64,000 bases of DNA from Marinirhabdus gelatinilytica. GTDB lineage: Bacteria > Bacteroidota > Bacteroidia > Flavobacteriales > Flavobacteriaceae. The DNA is taken from NCBI RefSeq assembly GCF_003353425.1, contig NZ_QRAO01000002.1, forward strand, positions 170,400 to 234,399. The letters run 5' to 3'. The notes beneath the pieces are model-generated. The model had not been told where the DNA came from. It did not search any database and saw only the letters and a program-made list of their open reading frames with translations. This document shows, piece by piece, positions 1 to 7,497 of this stretch (its first letter is position 1; every line of letters begins with the position of its first letter). Position numbers and translations under genes: made by a program.

Positions 1-1056
1 TCCATCAGAAGATAACACTTCAAATTTTTCATTCTTTAAAACCTTACGGATAACCTCTCCCTTTGGTTTATCTCTAAGATTTGAGTAACCATCGGGATCA
101 TTTATTTTGAAGTATTTTGTTGTTGTAACAATGCTATTTTCTTCCTCAACCTCTTCGGTAACGTCTATCTTTTCTAATTCAAATCTTTTAGACGCACCAG
201 AGTCACTAAAAAAATTGGCTTCTAACCCATTTTCAAACACGAAAAGAACACCATAGGTTCTTCCCCTATCTTTCTTATAATCAATAGAAAAAGTATATCT
301 GTTACCATCATAACCAGTTTCATATGCAGATGTAAATTCCTTTTCGACATCCTTTACCATTAGAACACCACTAACAACACCTTTTTTACCAAATTTAGAT
401 AGTTCTTTTTCATCTATTGATGTAATACTGACACTGACATCCTTTTCTTCATCAGAACTCTTATATCGTCCTAAAATGGTGTTTTCATCAATTCCGTAAT
501 CCTCTATAACTTCTTCCTTGTTATTTTCGATTTCTTCTTGTTTTATTCTTTCCTCTTTTTCAATTTTGTTTTCCCAATCTTTAAGTATTATGAAATCATC
601 TTTAGTCTTAGTTCCTTTCAAGATATATGGAACACTAACTTCTTTGATTGACTTTCCGTTTTTCTTTGAACCGTCTATTAAATAATCCACGAAAACAAAG
701 TTGGTGTTAAAATCAAACTGAACAGTCAAAGTATTTCCATTACTCGATACTTTGTAAGTACCTGTAATATCTTCTCGATCAATAATCTCACCCATAACAT
801 AAAGAGATGCCACAGAAAAACGAACGGTATTTCCATCAAAAACTAACGCTTCAACTCCGAAGAAATCTCCACTATCACGAGTATATGGACTACTCTTTTG
901 AAATAGTTCATTTATACCTTCTAAATCTAAATTATTCGAAACATTTTCTGTTTTAGAAATTGTTTCAGTAGTTAAAATATCCTTTTCTTTTTTGGATTGG
1001 TCTTTACAACTGAGTAGTAAAATTGCGACTATTAGGATGAAGATTGAATTTTTCAT
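1..1056 (-). CDS. Lipoprotein with C-terminal SH3-like region, 3' end outside window
   Basis: The frame is open from the ATG at 1054-1056 to the window edge (352 codons, no stop), so the gene is partial. The N-terminus is a short lipoprotein signal with lipobox LLSC and Cys17, so the product is probably anchored to a membrane facing the periplasm. The middle is a low-complexity Lys/Glu-rich stretch (about residues 185-215) between two beta-rich segments. Near the edge the motif DPDGYSNLRDKPKGEVI resembles bacterial SH3 (SH3_3) domains, which often bind cell wall or protein partners. No enzymatic residues were recognised. It is divergent from the small XRE regulator. The lipoprotein call is seen directly; the SH3 assignment rests on motif resemblance. 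Function unknown. Confidence 0.75.
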   Translation of the reverse strand, partial: MKNSIFILIVAILLLSCKDQSKKEKDILTTETISKTENVSNNLDLEGINELFQKSSPYTRDSGDFFGVEALVFDGNTVRFSVASLYVMGEIIDREDITGTYKVSSNGNTLTVQFDFNTNFVFVDYLIDGSKKNGKSIKEVSVPYILKGTKTKDDFIILKDWENKIEKEERIKQEEIENNKEEVIEDYGIDENTILGRYKSSDEEKDVSVSITSIDEKELSKFGKKGVVSGVLMVKDVEKEFTSAYETGYDGNRYTFSIDYKKDRGRTYGVLFVFENGLEANFFSDSGASKRFELEKIDVTEEVEEENSIVTTTKYFKINDPDGYSNLRDKPKGEVIRKVLKNEKFEVLSSDG

Positions 1057-1108
1057 AGGACTATGGATTAAGAATTTACGGGGCAATTATAACTATAAAT
1101 TTTAAAAT

Positions 1109-1124
1109 ACAACGTATCCGTTGT
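1109..1124. promoter_or_regulatory. Inverted repeat ACAACG-N4-CGTTGT, candidate operator
   Basis: A perfect 6+6 inverted repeat with a TATC spacer lies in the gap between the divergent lipoprotein and XRE-family genes, 39 bp before the regulator's ATG. Small XRE regulators commonly bind such dyads to repress themselves. Binding is inferred; only the symmetry is seen. Confidence 0.4.
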
Positions 1125-1163
1125 GTAAATAATCCTGGAATATCACCCTCTTTGTTCTCTACA

Positions 1164-1379
1164 ATGGAGATAAACAAGGACATAGAACTGAAAAAACTTG
1201 GTGAAAAGATTAAAGCGGTTAGAAAGCGTTTATGTCTTACTCAATTTGATCTAGGTGTCCGTATTGATAAAGACCAACAAAGTATCTCACGACTTGAAGC
1301 TGGTGAGATAAATCCTTCTTATATCTACTTAATGGAAATTTGTAAAGGTCTTGAAGTTGAATTGAAAGATATTTTGTAA
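1164..1379 (+). CDS. Small XRE-family helix-turn-helix regulator
   Basis: This 71-residue protein is almost entirely one HTH_3 (Cro/C1-type) domain. The pattern LGEKIKAVRKRLCLTQFDLG, then a turn and QQSISRLEAGE, is the classic recognition-helix region, followed by the PSYIYLMEICKGLEVEL helix. An upstream in-frame TTG at 1152 would add four residues; the ATG at 1164 is preferred. It has no effector domain, so it is probably a DNA-binding repressor or an antitoxin-like regulator of the neighbouring island genes. A perfect inverted repeat sits just upstream. The family is certain; the target genes are inference. Confidence 0.85.
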   Translation: MEINKDIELKKLGEKIKAVRKRLCLTQFDLGVRIDKDQQSISRLEAGEINPSYIYLMEICKGLEVELKDIL

Positions 1380-1385
1380 TTTTAT

Positions 1386-1516
1386 AAATGACTACCAATC
1401 TGTCAAATTGAGTCCAACATTGCAGTGTAATGCTCAACGCTTGGATTTTCTCTTTATTCCAGTCCCTGATCCTAAGTCCATCTTAGGTCATACTTACGTA
1501 GGGTTGGTAGTCATTT
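1386..1516. repeat. 131-bp inverted-repeat element with internal hairpin
   Basis: AAATGACTACCAA (1386-1398) is the exact reverse complement of TTGGTAGTCATTT (1504-1516). Inside, 1467-1490 forms a second hairpin: TGA, a bulged T and CCTAAG pair with CTTAGGTCA around a 5-nt loop. The sequence TTTAT occurs just outside the left arm (1381-1385) and at the right end (1515-1519), a possible but AT-rich target duplication. It lies between the XRE regulator and the next gene. It could be a structured small RNA or a miniature non-autonomous element; there is no reverse transcriptase nearby to support a retron. Confidence 0.5.
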
Positions 1517-1562
1517 TATTTACTTCTTATATTGTTCAATATCTAAAAGTTTAAATTCACAA

Positions 1563-2480
1563 ATGAATCAGGGTTATTTCATTCAATATGGTTTGGAGTT
1601 ATTGGGTGGAGATTTAAAATCAGAAATGAATCATTTTGAAAAGATTTCAGATATTCTTCTAGCATTATATATTTCTCGAATTGACAACAAACAGACTAAT
1701 TTTCACGGAGAACGATTACACTACATCAACTTAATTACGCAGAAATTTTTATTACACATAAATTCAGTCAAGAAATTAACTGATGGTATTACACTTAAAT
1801 CAAAATCAAAAGATTTTGAGACAATTGTAAAAGACCCATTTTCAATAAGTGTTTTAGTGAGAGGGTCGATAGAAAATTACTTAGTGTTGAACTATATATC
1901 TAATCGTTTCAAAGATGAAGATTTATTGTCAGGAAGGTTTGAGATTTGGTTAAGATACGGGCTTACAAAAAGGGGTGTTCTTCCTGAGAATGATGAAGAA
2001 AGGAGAGTGAATCAGAGTGATAAAGATAGTATTGAACTTCTAACTGAAAGAATTATAAACAGAAATTTCTTCAAAAATTTATCAGAACAGAAACAAGAAA
2101 CTTTTTTGAAACAAATCAATAGAGAATGGAAATTCACCTTTAAGGATGATAAATTTTTTCCAGCATCATGGAAAGATCTAATTTACGATTCAGGACTTAA
2201 ATCTCATATCGGTCAAAATGTATATAATTATCTATCATGGCATGCTCATACACAAAGTATTTCTGTAATTCAATTAAAAGATATGTGGAATGAAAATTTT
2301 GATGAGTTTTCTACAAAAGTTTCTATCAGTAAGCTCAATATGTTTGGTTCGTTTTTGATAAGTGATATTATTCAAAACGATAGTGAATTTAAAAATGCTT
2401 TTAATTCTATGAGTGAAGATTTGAGAGAGTTAATAAACTTCTATAACTACTCTTATAGAGGGGATGAATTTCTCATTTAA
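1563..2480 (+). CDS. Helical protein, possibly DUF5677-like
   Basis: A 305-residue soluble, mostly alpha-helical protein without signal peptide or membrane segments. The segment with VRGSIENYLVLNYIS (about residues 97-111) and a late SWHAHTQS motif (about 222-229) recalls DUF5677 proteins, which have an Arg/Glu helix followed by a conserved His-containing helix. That match is weak and from memory. Its stop codon is immediately followed by the start of the HNH gene, so the two are probably co-translated and functionally linked, perhaps as sensor or regulator plus nuclease. AT-rich codon use matches the surrounding accessory genes. Function unknown. Confidence 0.6.
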   Translation: MNQGYFIQYGLELLGGDLKSEMNHFEKISDILLALYISRIDNKQTNFHGERLHYINLITQKFLLHINSVKKLTDGITLKSKSKDFETIVKDPFSISVLVRGSIENYLVLNYISNRFKDEDLLSGRFEIWLRYGLTKRGVLPENDEERRVNQSDKDSIELLTERIINRNFFKNLSEQKQETFLKQINREWKFTFKDDKFFPASWKDLIYDSGLKSHIGQNVYNYLSWHAHTQSISVIQLKDMWNENFDEFSTKVSISKLNMFGSFLISDIIQNDSEFKNAFNSMSEDLRELINFYNYSYRGDEFLI

Positions 2481-3590
2481 TTGAATTATATTTTAAAACT
2501 AAAATTTATTGATTTGGGGTTTTCAAGAGAAGTTAAAGAAGAAATATTTGTTCGATGTGCGAGACATTGTTGTGTCTGTCGAAAAGGTGTTGGATTAAAT
2601 ATAGAAGTCCATCACATAAAACCACAAAAACAGGGAGGGGATGATAGTATAGACAATGCTATTGGATTATGTTTTAATTGTCATGCTGATGCGGGTCATT
2701 ATTTCGCTGGTCACCCGAAAGGTTCAAAACTATCACCTAGTGAATTAAAAAAACACAGGAATAGTTGGTTTAATATTGTTGAAACAAATGATATTAAACC
2801 ACCACCAGAAAATTACATAGAAATTGTATTGAATAATAAAAAATCAGAAGGCTCACTTACACCAATATTTGTTCAAGAAACAACACGGTATATTGATAAA
2901 AAAAGTATGTATCGATTCTATGAATTGACTGGAGAAGACCCTATGGACTTTGTAAGAAAAAGAATCAATGAAAATACATGGAATAGCCCTTTTTACATAC
3001 CTAATCTAAATAAAATCAAAACCTATGACGAATATTTAGACTTTATGAGCAGTGATAAATATAGATTTGAGGATGAAAATGAGAACATTGACTGCCAGCC
3101 AATAAAACATTCCATGAATATGATGAAAATGACTGAATACAAAGAAATCAATAAGAGTAATTGCGTCATAGATATCAGCATCAAAAATATTAGCAGCGTA
3201 CCTCTTGAAGATTACAAAATTTATCTAAATTTCGAAAACGTTGTTAATGTTGATTCGGTAGACAAAAATGACAAACATTTAGACTTTTATAATTATTCTT
3301 ATAATGTCAAATTTGACGAAAATTTAAGAGGTGAATTTACTCCTAGTCAAAATGTTCTTGTTCAAAAAGATACTGTAAGAATTGATTCAATTTGTTTTAG
3401 AACAAGACACGATACCAATAAGGTAGTTCTAAAATGGGAATTATTCGCTAGAAATATTAGTGATAAAGGGGAAATAGAATTGACCATAAGCCCTGTTTTA
3501 GAAGAGGACGACCACCGAACAAAATACGTGAATCCTGACGAAGTTAGAGAACCAACAATAAGAGTTCTTCCCAAATTAGAATTTGAGTAA
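2481..3590 (+). CDS. HNH endonuclease with C-terminal beta-rich domain
   Basis: The N-terminus (about residues 25-75) is an HNH nuclease domain: a CCVC zinc knuckle, then VHHIKPQKQGG with the catalytic His pair, a conserved Asn in SIDNAIGLC and the second knuckle CFNCHADAG. Such domains bind a metal and cut DNA. Residues about 215-355 are predicted beta-rich, with alternating hydrophobic strands such as CVIDISIKNIS, like an immunoglobulin-type sandwich that might bind a ligand or protein. The start is a TTG directly after the stop of the upstream gene, so it depends on translational coupling. The length (369) is much greater than a minimal HNH protein. A defence role is inferred from the domain pair and island context. 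Confidence 0.8.
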   Translation: MNYILKLKFIDLGFSREVKEEIFVRCARHCCVCRKGVGLNIEVHHIKPQKQGGDDSIDNAIGLCFNCHADAGHYFAGHPKGSKLSPSELKKHRNSWFNIVETNDIKPPPENYIEIVLNNKKSEGSLTPIFVQETTRYIDKKSMYRFYELTGEDPMDFVRKRINENTWNSPFYIPNLNKIKTYDEYLDFMSSDKYRFEDENENIDCQPIKHSMNMMKMTEYKEINKSNCVIDISIKNISSVPLEDYKIYLNFENVVNVDSVDKNDKHLDFYNYSYNVKFDENLRGEFTPSQNVLVQKDTVRIDSICFRTRHDTNKVVLKWELFARNISDKGEIELTISPVLEEDDHRTKYVNPDEVREPTIRVLPKLEFE

Positions 3591-3593
3591 AAA

Positions 3594-3962
3594 CTATCCC
3601 AACCATTCCGAAACAGTATCCATAGGTTGTCGAGTCCAAGTTTCTTTTAAGCCACTCTGTCCAGAGAAATGACATTTATTTCTATCCTCTTTATCTAACT
3701 CAAAATAATAAGCTTTTCCACTATGAATATCATGGAAAATTATTTTATCCTCATCCTCTATTAAATTGAAGTCCAATCTAGATATTTTTCCACTTGAATT
3801 TATTTGTATTCCTTGTAGGGGTACATTAAGGTGTGTTAGGGGTGGAAACAAAAAATACTTTTCCTTGTTTTCAGATTTCCAATGAGAATATGTTATCTCT
3901 AAATCAGTGTCTTTAAAATGCTCTATCATATTTATTTTTTTTACGTATTTAATCCAATTCAC
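3594..3962 (-). CDS. Hypothetical protein
   Basis: A 122-residue protein with no signal peptide or membrane helix and no family I recognise. It is rich in aromatic and charged residues (PLTHLNVPLQGIQ, FHDIHSGKAYYFEL) and appears to be a small beta-rich domain. A second Met at residue 12 is an alternative start. It overlaps the upstream HEPN-like gene by 14 bp, so the two probably form a coupled pair; a small partner of a HEPN protein is often its antidote or accessory factor. That role is inference from position only. Confidence 0.6.
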   Translation of the reverse strand: MNWIKYVKKINMIEHFKDTDLEITYSHWKSENKEKYFLFPPLTHLNVPLQGIQINSSGKISRLDFNLIEDEDKIIFHDIHSGKAYYFELDKEDRNKCHFSGQSGLKETWTRQPMDTVSEWLG

Positions 3963-4590
3963 TTTCTAAATCATATTGTTTCGCCAGTTTCCGATAACCT
4001 TCCATATATGTTCTTTTCTCTTTAACTAACCTATCAATTGAGTACTTTAAATTTTCCGCAGGTGAGTTCATAATTTTTCTATCCATCAAAGACAACCCCA
4101 ATGAAAATCGAACTTCTTTTACAACATCGTGAGCAATTTCTAAAAGAGCATCTATATCAGAAAGTTTTACTATTCCCTTTATTTCATGCTCAACACCATC
4201 TTCGTGAGCGTACAATTTATCCCTTTGTAATTTCAAATTTTCAATCTGTAATCCATAAGTATTAATTTTTGAAAACCAAATGTCTATTTTACGTTCGTCT
4301 AATCCAACCCATTTAAATTCTCCATCATTTCTGAATTTTTTTATCAACTTCTGAATACTAAACTTTTCCCTTTCAATAAATAACTTTGAGATTTCAATAA
4401 CTGTCATTTGCCAATTAGTATATCGAGAATAATGAAAGTATGAATTCATCTTTTTCTCATAATGAGCCTGATCATCTTCTTCCGATTTCATCAGATATTC
4501 AACTATCAAATAATGCTCTTGTGTTTTAAATAATATATTCGATACTATCTTAATGTACCTTTCTAGTTTTTCTTTTTTATCTATCATCAT
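3949..4590 (-). CDS. HEPN-like (AbiU2-like) helical protein
   Basis: A 213-residue all-helical protein. The motif QRDKLYAHEDG (about residues 123-133) fits the R-x(4-6)-H signature of HEPN ribonucleases, and the layout, with a helix of conserved hydrophobic residues before it, resembles AbiU2-type abortive-infection proteins. HEPN toxins cleave RNA or transfer AMP and are held in check by a partner. The downstream gene overlaps it by 14 bp and is the natural candidate partner. It is divergent from the gene at 4652, with a 61-bp AT-rich gap. The fold call rests on one motif and helix content, so confidence in function is moderate to low. Confidence 0.55.
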   Translation of the reverse strand: MMIDKKEKLERYIKIVSNILFKTQEHYLIVEYLMKSEEDDQAHYEKKMNSYFHYSRYTNWQMTVIEISKLFIEREKFSIQKLIKKFRNDGEFKWVGLDERKIDIWFSKINTYGLQIENLKLQRDKLYAHEDGVEHEIKGIVKLSDIDALLEIAHDVVKEVRFSLGLSLMDRKIMNSPAENLKYSIDRLVKEKRTYMEGYRKLAKQYDLESELD

Positions 4591-4651
4591 ACATATTTTA
4601 AATTCAATGTGTTAAAGATACAATAAGACCTTTATTTTTTATATATACAAT

Positions 4652-5005
4652 ATGAAATATCTAGTAAGTTTTAAAGAAAATAAAATCGCAATTGGTTCAA
4701 AACCACAACCAGAAAAAATAACCCTATCGGAAGACCTCGAAAAAATATTCTTTGAAATGATCTTTGATAATATTGTCGGTGGGTATGGGAATAACTTAGA
4801 GCAGTTAGTAGAAGATATTAACTTTCAAGAAAGCCTTGAAGATTGGATCAACTTTATACATAAGAATACATCCGATGAATGTAAAGAACATCTAGGAAAA
4901 TATTTCACCACAAACTATATTTATAAAAAAGGAGAACGAAAAGAGAAAAGACGACTTTACGAATATATAAAAGAGAAGTTGATTGAATATGTCGGAAATA
5001 ATTGA
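4652..5005 (+). CDS. Hypothetical protein
   Basis: A 117-residue acidic/basic mixed protein without signal peptide, membrane segments or recognisable motif. The C-terminal third is highly charged and helical (KKGERKEKRRLYEYIKEKL). It is the last gene of the AT-rich island; beyond it a 219-bp gap leads to the core lptF/G gene. The ATG at 4652 follows an AT-rich upstream run typical of a Bacteroidota promoter, but no TAnnTTTG element is evident. No function proposed. Confidence 0.55.
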   Translation: MKYLVSFKENKIAIGSKPQPEKITLSEDLEKIFFEMIFDNIVGGYGNNLEQLVEDINFQESLEDWINFIHKNTSDECKEHLGKYFTTNYIYKKGERKEKRRLYEYIKEKLIEYVGNN

Positions 5006-5224
5006 TATTTTTCGATGTCGGATTTGAAAACCCACATTATTCTACAACAGCGCCAATAATTATAATTTGTGTTTTTTAATATTGAATGAGTGCGCTGGTT
5101 CCTTTTGGGATTGAGAGTATAGGGTTGTGTACTATTTCCTTTTTAGGGTACCATGAATATTATTTTTTCTGAAATTTTAGCTGCTTGAAAATTTGGGATA
5201 TTGTTTTGAATAAACGTGTACTGT

Positions 5225-6847
5225 CTACAATGAATCCAAATCGTAGCCTTTCGATTTTAGCTGTTGTTTGGCAGCTTGTAGCACTTCATTGGAATGAGGC
5301 TCGCCGTCGGTTTGTTTTACAATTGCGATAAGCTGTTTATCATTTCTAGAGAGGACAAGTGCTTTTTCAGATTGTGTTAACAATACAGCTTCCTCCCCAT
5401 CAACAATTGCAGCATCAGTAGCTTTTTTTCCGAAGAGCCTTGCAATACGTTGGAAAAAGGTATCCATATCAAACACGCCTTGGTCTGTCGTGGCCCTATA
5501 GGTGAGCCAGATACTCAAGGGTAGCATAATGGCAGTGCTCAACCAGGTGGCTATAAAGGGGTGAAGGGTACCGTCCTCCGCACTGTTCTTGGCAAAAATC
5601 CCGATAAAATGATACGTTAAGAACAACATAATGGCAATCACCATGGGAAGCCCCATACCTCCTTTCCTAATAATTGCTCCCAGTGGAGCACCTACAAAAA
5701 AGAGGATAATGCACGCAATGGCCAATGCAAATTTTTCATGGAAGGCTATCTCGTGCTTGTTAAGGCGCTTGATCTTTACTTTAAATTCGTTTTTCTTGGC
5801 ATCTACAGATTGCAGTGTGCCCTTTACGTTGTTTAGTGCCATAGAGACAACCTCCAGCTTTCGTACAGGGTTTACCAGTTCCAGCACATTGCTGGGGTTT
5901 TCAACAGCCACGGTATCTGCTACTTTTTCGTCATTAAACTTTACAATACCGGTGCGGTAGTACATATTGTTGCCAAATTCTGAAATATCGGTTGAAAAGG
6001 CTCTTGAAAGCGTATCAATTTCCTGTACGAGCTCATGCACTTGGTACATGTTATGGCTGTTCAGCTCGTTTTCCTTGTCTACATCCACATCGTTGAACTT
6101 GGTGAGGTCCAGGTTTATGGCGTATTCATCCAAAAAGCTTTTTGCGAATGGCAGCTTATCGCGTTCAGAAACCTTATCGGGGACTATATCTTCATAATAG
6201 TTTACATTCTTAAGAAGCAGGGTAAGGGTATTGCTGTTTTCTTCGCCAATAAGCTCGCCTTTTTCGGCAATCATGACAATGTTGTTGTTGTTGGGCCTCT
6301 TTGGGTTTTTCTTGTGTATTACAACATTGTCCAGGTATTGGTCCCTTTCACCATGTTTTTTGTCCACCTTAATATTGAAATCGTCGCCCACTTGGCTAAA
6401 CTGTCCTTCGGCAATGACCATGGAGGGACTCAACTGGGCAATGTTACGGCGCAGGTTTTGCCATTTATATTCAGAATAGGGGATTACATTGTTACTAAAG
6501 AGAAAGGCTGTGGCCGCTAGGGCGATGATAAAAACCATGAGGCTACGCATGGCACGCTGTAATGAAATCCCAGTAGATTTCATAGCTGCGAACTCGTACT
6601 TTTCAGCAAAATTCCCAAAGACCATTAGCGATGCCACCAAGATAGTGAGGGGCAACACCATAGGGATCAGTTTTGGGGCAAAAAACCACAGAAACTTCAG
6701 TATAACAGAAAAGGCGAGGTCCTTACCCGCCAATTCAGAAATATAGAGCCATATACTTTGTAGTACAAAAATGAACATTAAAATAATGAAGACGCTCGCA
6801 AACGTCTTCAAATATGTGGTTAATATGTACCGGTCCAGTATTTTCAC
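5225..6847 (-). CDS. LptF/LptG-family lipopolysaccharide export permease
   Basis: The protein belongs to the YjgP/YjgQ permease family, the inner-membrane part of the LptB2FG transporter that extracts lipopolysaccharide and feeds it to the periplasmic bridge. The N-terminal pattern LDRYILTTYLKTFASVF and three early membrane helices are typical, followed by a long periplasmic beta-jellyroll region (about residues 120-360) and three more helices (about 365-460). At 540 residues it exceeds the usual 360-400, with an extended periplasmic domain and cytosolic tail, as is common in Bacteroidota. It is the last gene after ftsK and lolA on the same strand, 7 bp from lolA. Whether it acts as F or G cannot be told from sequence. 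Confidence 0.93.
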   Translation of the reverse strand: MKILDRYILTTYLKTFASVFIILMFIFVLQSIWLYISELAGKDLAFSVILKFLWFFAPKLIPMVLPLTILVASLMVFGNFAEKYEFAAMKSTGISLQRAMRSLMVFIIALAATAFLFSNNVIPYSEYKWQNLRRNIAQLSPSMVIAEGQFSQVGDDFNIKVDKKHGERDQYLDNVVIHKKNPKRPNNNNIVMIAEKGELIGEENSNTLTLLLKNVNYYEDIVPDKVSERDKLPFAKSFLDEYAINLDLTKFNDVDVDKENELNSHNMYQVHELVQEIDTLSRAFSTDISEFGNNMYYRTGIVKFNDEKVADTVAVENPSNVLELVNPVRKLEVVSMALNNVKGTLQSVDAKKNEFKVKIKRLNKHEIAFHEKFALAIACIILFFVGAPLGAIIRKGGMGLPMVIAIMLFLTYHFIGIFAKNSAEDGTLHPFIATWLSTAIMLPLSIWLTYRATTDQGVFDMDTFFQRIARLFGKKATDAAIVDGEEAVLLTQSEKALVLSRNDKQLIAIVKQTDGEPHSNEVLQAAKQQLKSKGYDLDSL

Positions 6848-6854
6848 CAGGTGT

Positions 6855-7496
6855 CTAGTCTAGTTTGTTGATGTAGTAGCCGTCCTTTTTGTATTTGGCC
6901 TCATCAAAAGTAAACATTGCAGTGCTAATGGGTTGGTTGGTTTTAAAAGAATTTACGGTAAGGGTATATTTTGTCCCGTTGGCATCTGTTTGTATCAATT
7001 TGTAGATATGCTTCGTCTGCGCATCTATTCCCAATAATATGTCTTTTATTTCGGCATTGCTATCTATAGGAATAAGCTTTACAAACTGGATCTTACGTCC
7101 TTTTATATTTTGGGTAATATCCATCTTGTACGTATAGCCCTTTTCGTAAAATGTGAGCATTTTGCTTGGGGTAATTTGCTTATCCTCGGCAGGGTTGTAT
7201 CTTGAAATGGTCACTTCCTCATCTTCTGGTACCACGGTGTATATATTCTTACCGTCAAACATTGTAGTGGTGCCCAGCATGTTGAGCACGTACTTATCAC
7301 CATTTAGGGTGACATCGCCACGCGTATCTTGGTTTATACCTTCTTTTGCATTGTTGAGGTTGTACTTAAAATCTATTTTTATGTTATCGTAACTTTTTAC
7401 TTTTGCCGAAACTTCATTCAAAAGTTTTTTTGGATCCTGTGCCTGTGCAAATCCAAAGGTTACCGTAGCTATTATGAGTAATACTAAATTCTTCAT
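6855..7496 (-). CDS. lolA: LolA-like outer-membrane lipoprotein carrier
   Basis: A secreted LolA-fold protein, the periplasmic chaperone carrying lipoproteins to the outer membrane. A signal peptide (KNLVLLIIATVTFGFAQAQ) is followed by the typical opening DPKKLLNEVSAKVKSY and repeated beta strands such as GDVTLNGDKYVLNM. Length (about 213) matches the family. I prefer the Met at 7496, one base after the ftsK stop; an earlier Met at 7511 would overlap ftsK by 14 bp and weaken the signal peptide. It sits between ftsK and the LptF/G permease, a conserved Bacteroidota arrangement, pointing to joint outer-membrane biogenesis. Confidence 0.9.
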   Translation of the reverse strand: MKNLVLLIIATVTFGFAQAQDPKKLLNEVSAKVKSYDNIKIDFKYNLNNAKEGINQDTRGDVTLNGDKYVLNMLGTTTMFDGKNIYTVVPEDEEVTISRYNPAEDKQITPSKMLTFYEKGYTYKMDITQNIKGRKIQFVKLIPIDSNAEIKDILLGIDAQTKHIYKLIQTDANGTKYTLTVNSFKTNQPISTAMFTFDEAKYKKDGYYINKLD

Positions 7497-7497
7497 T

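Noticed and set aside
1386..1516. Retron msr-msd region
   Set aside because: The nested repeats look suggestive, but no reverse transcriptase gene (YxDD) lies in the neighbouring genes.
6035..6520. Antisense open frames of 60-170 codons opposite lptF/G, ftsK, the kinases and others
   Set aside because: They lie entirely inside clear genes, have no recognisable domains and show codon use expected of reverse-strand shadows.
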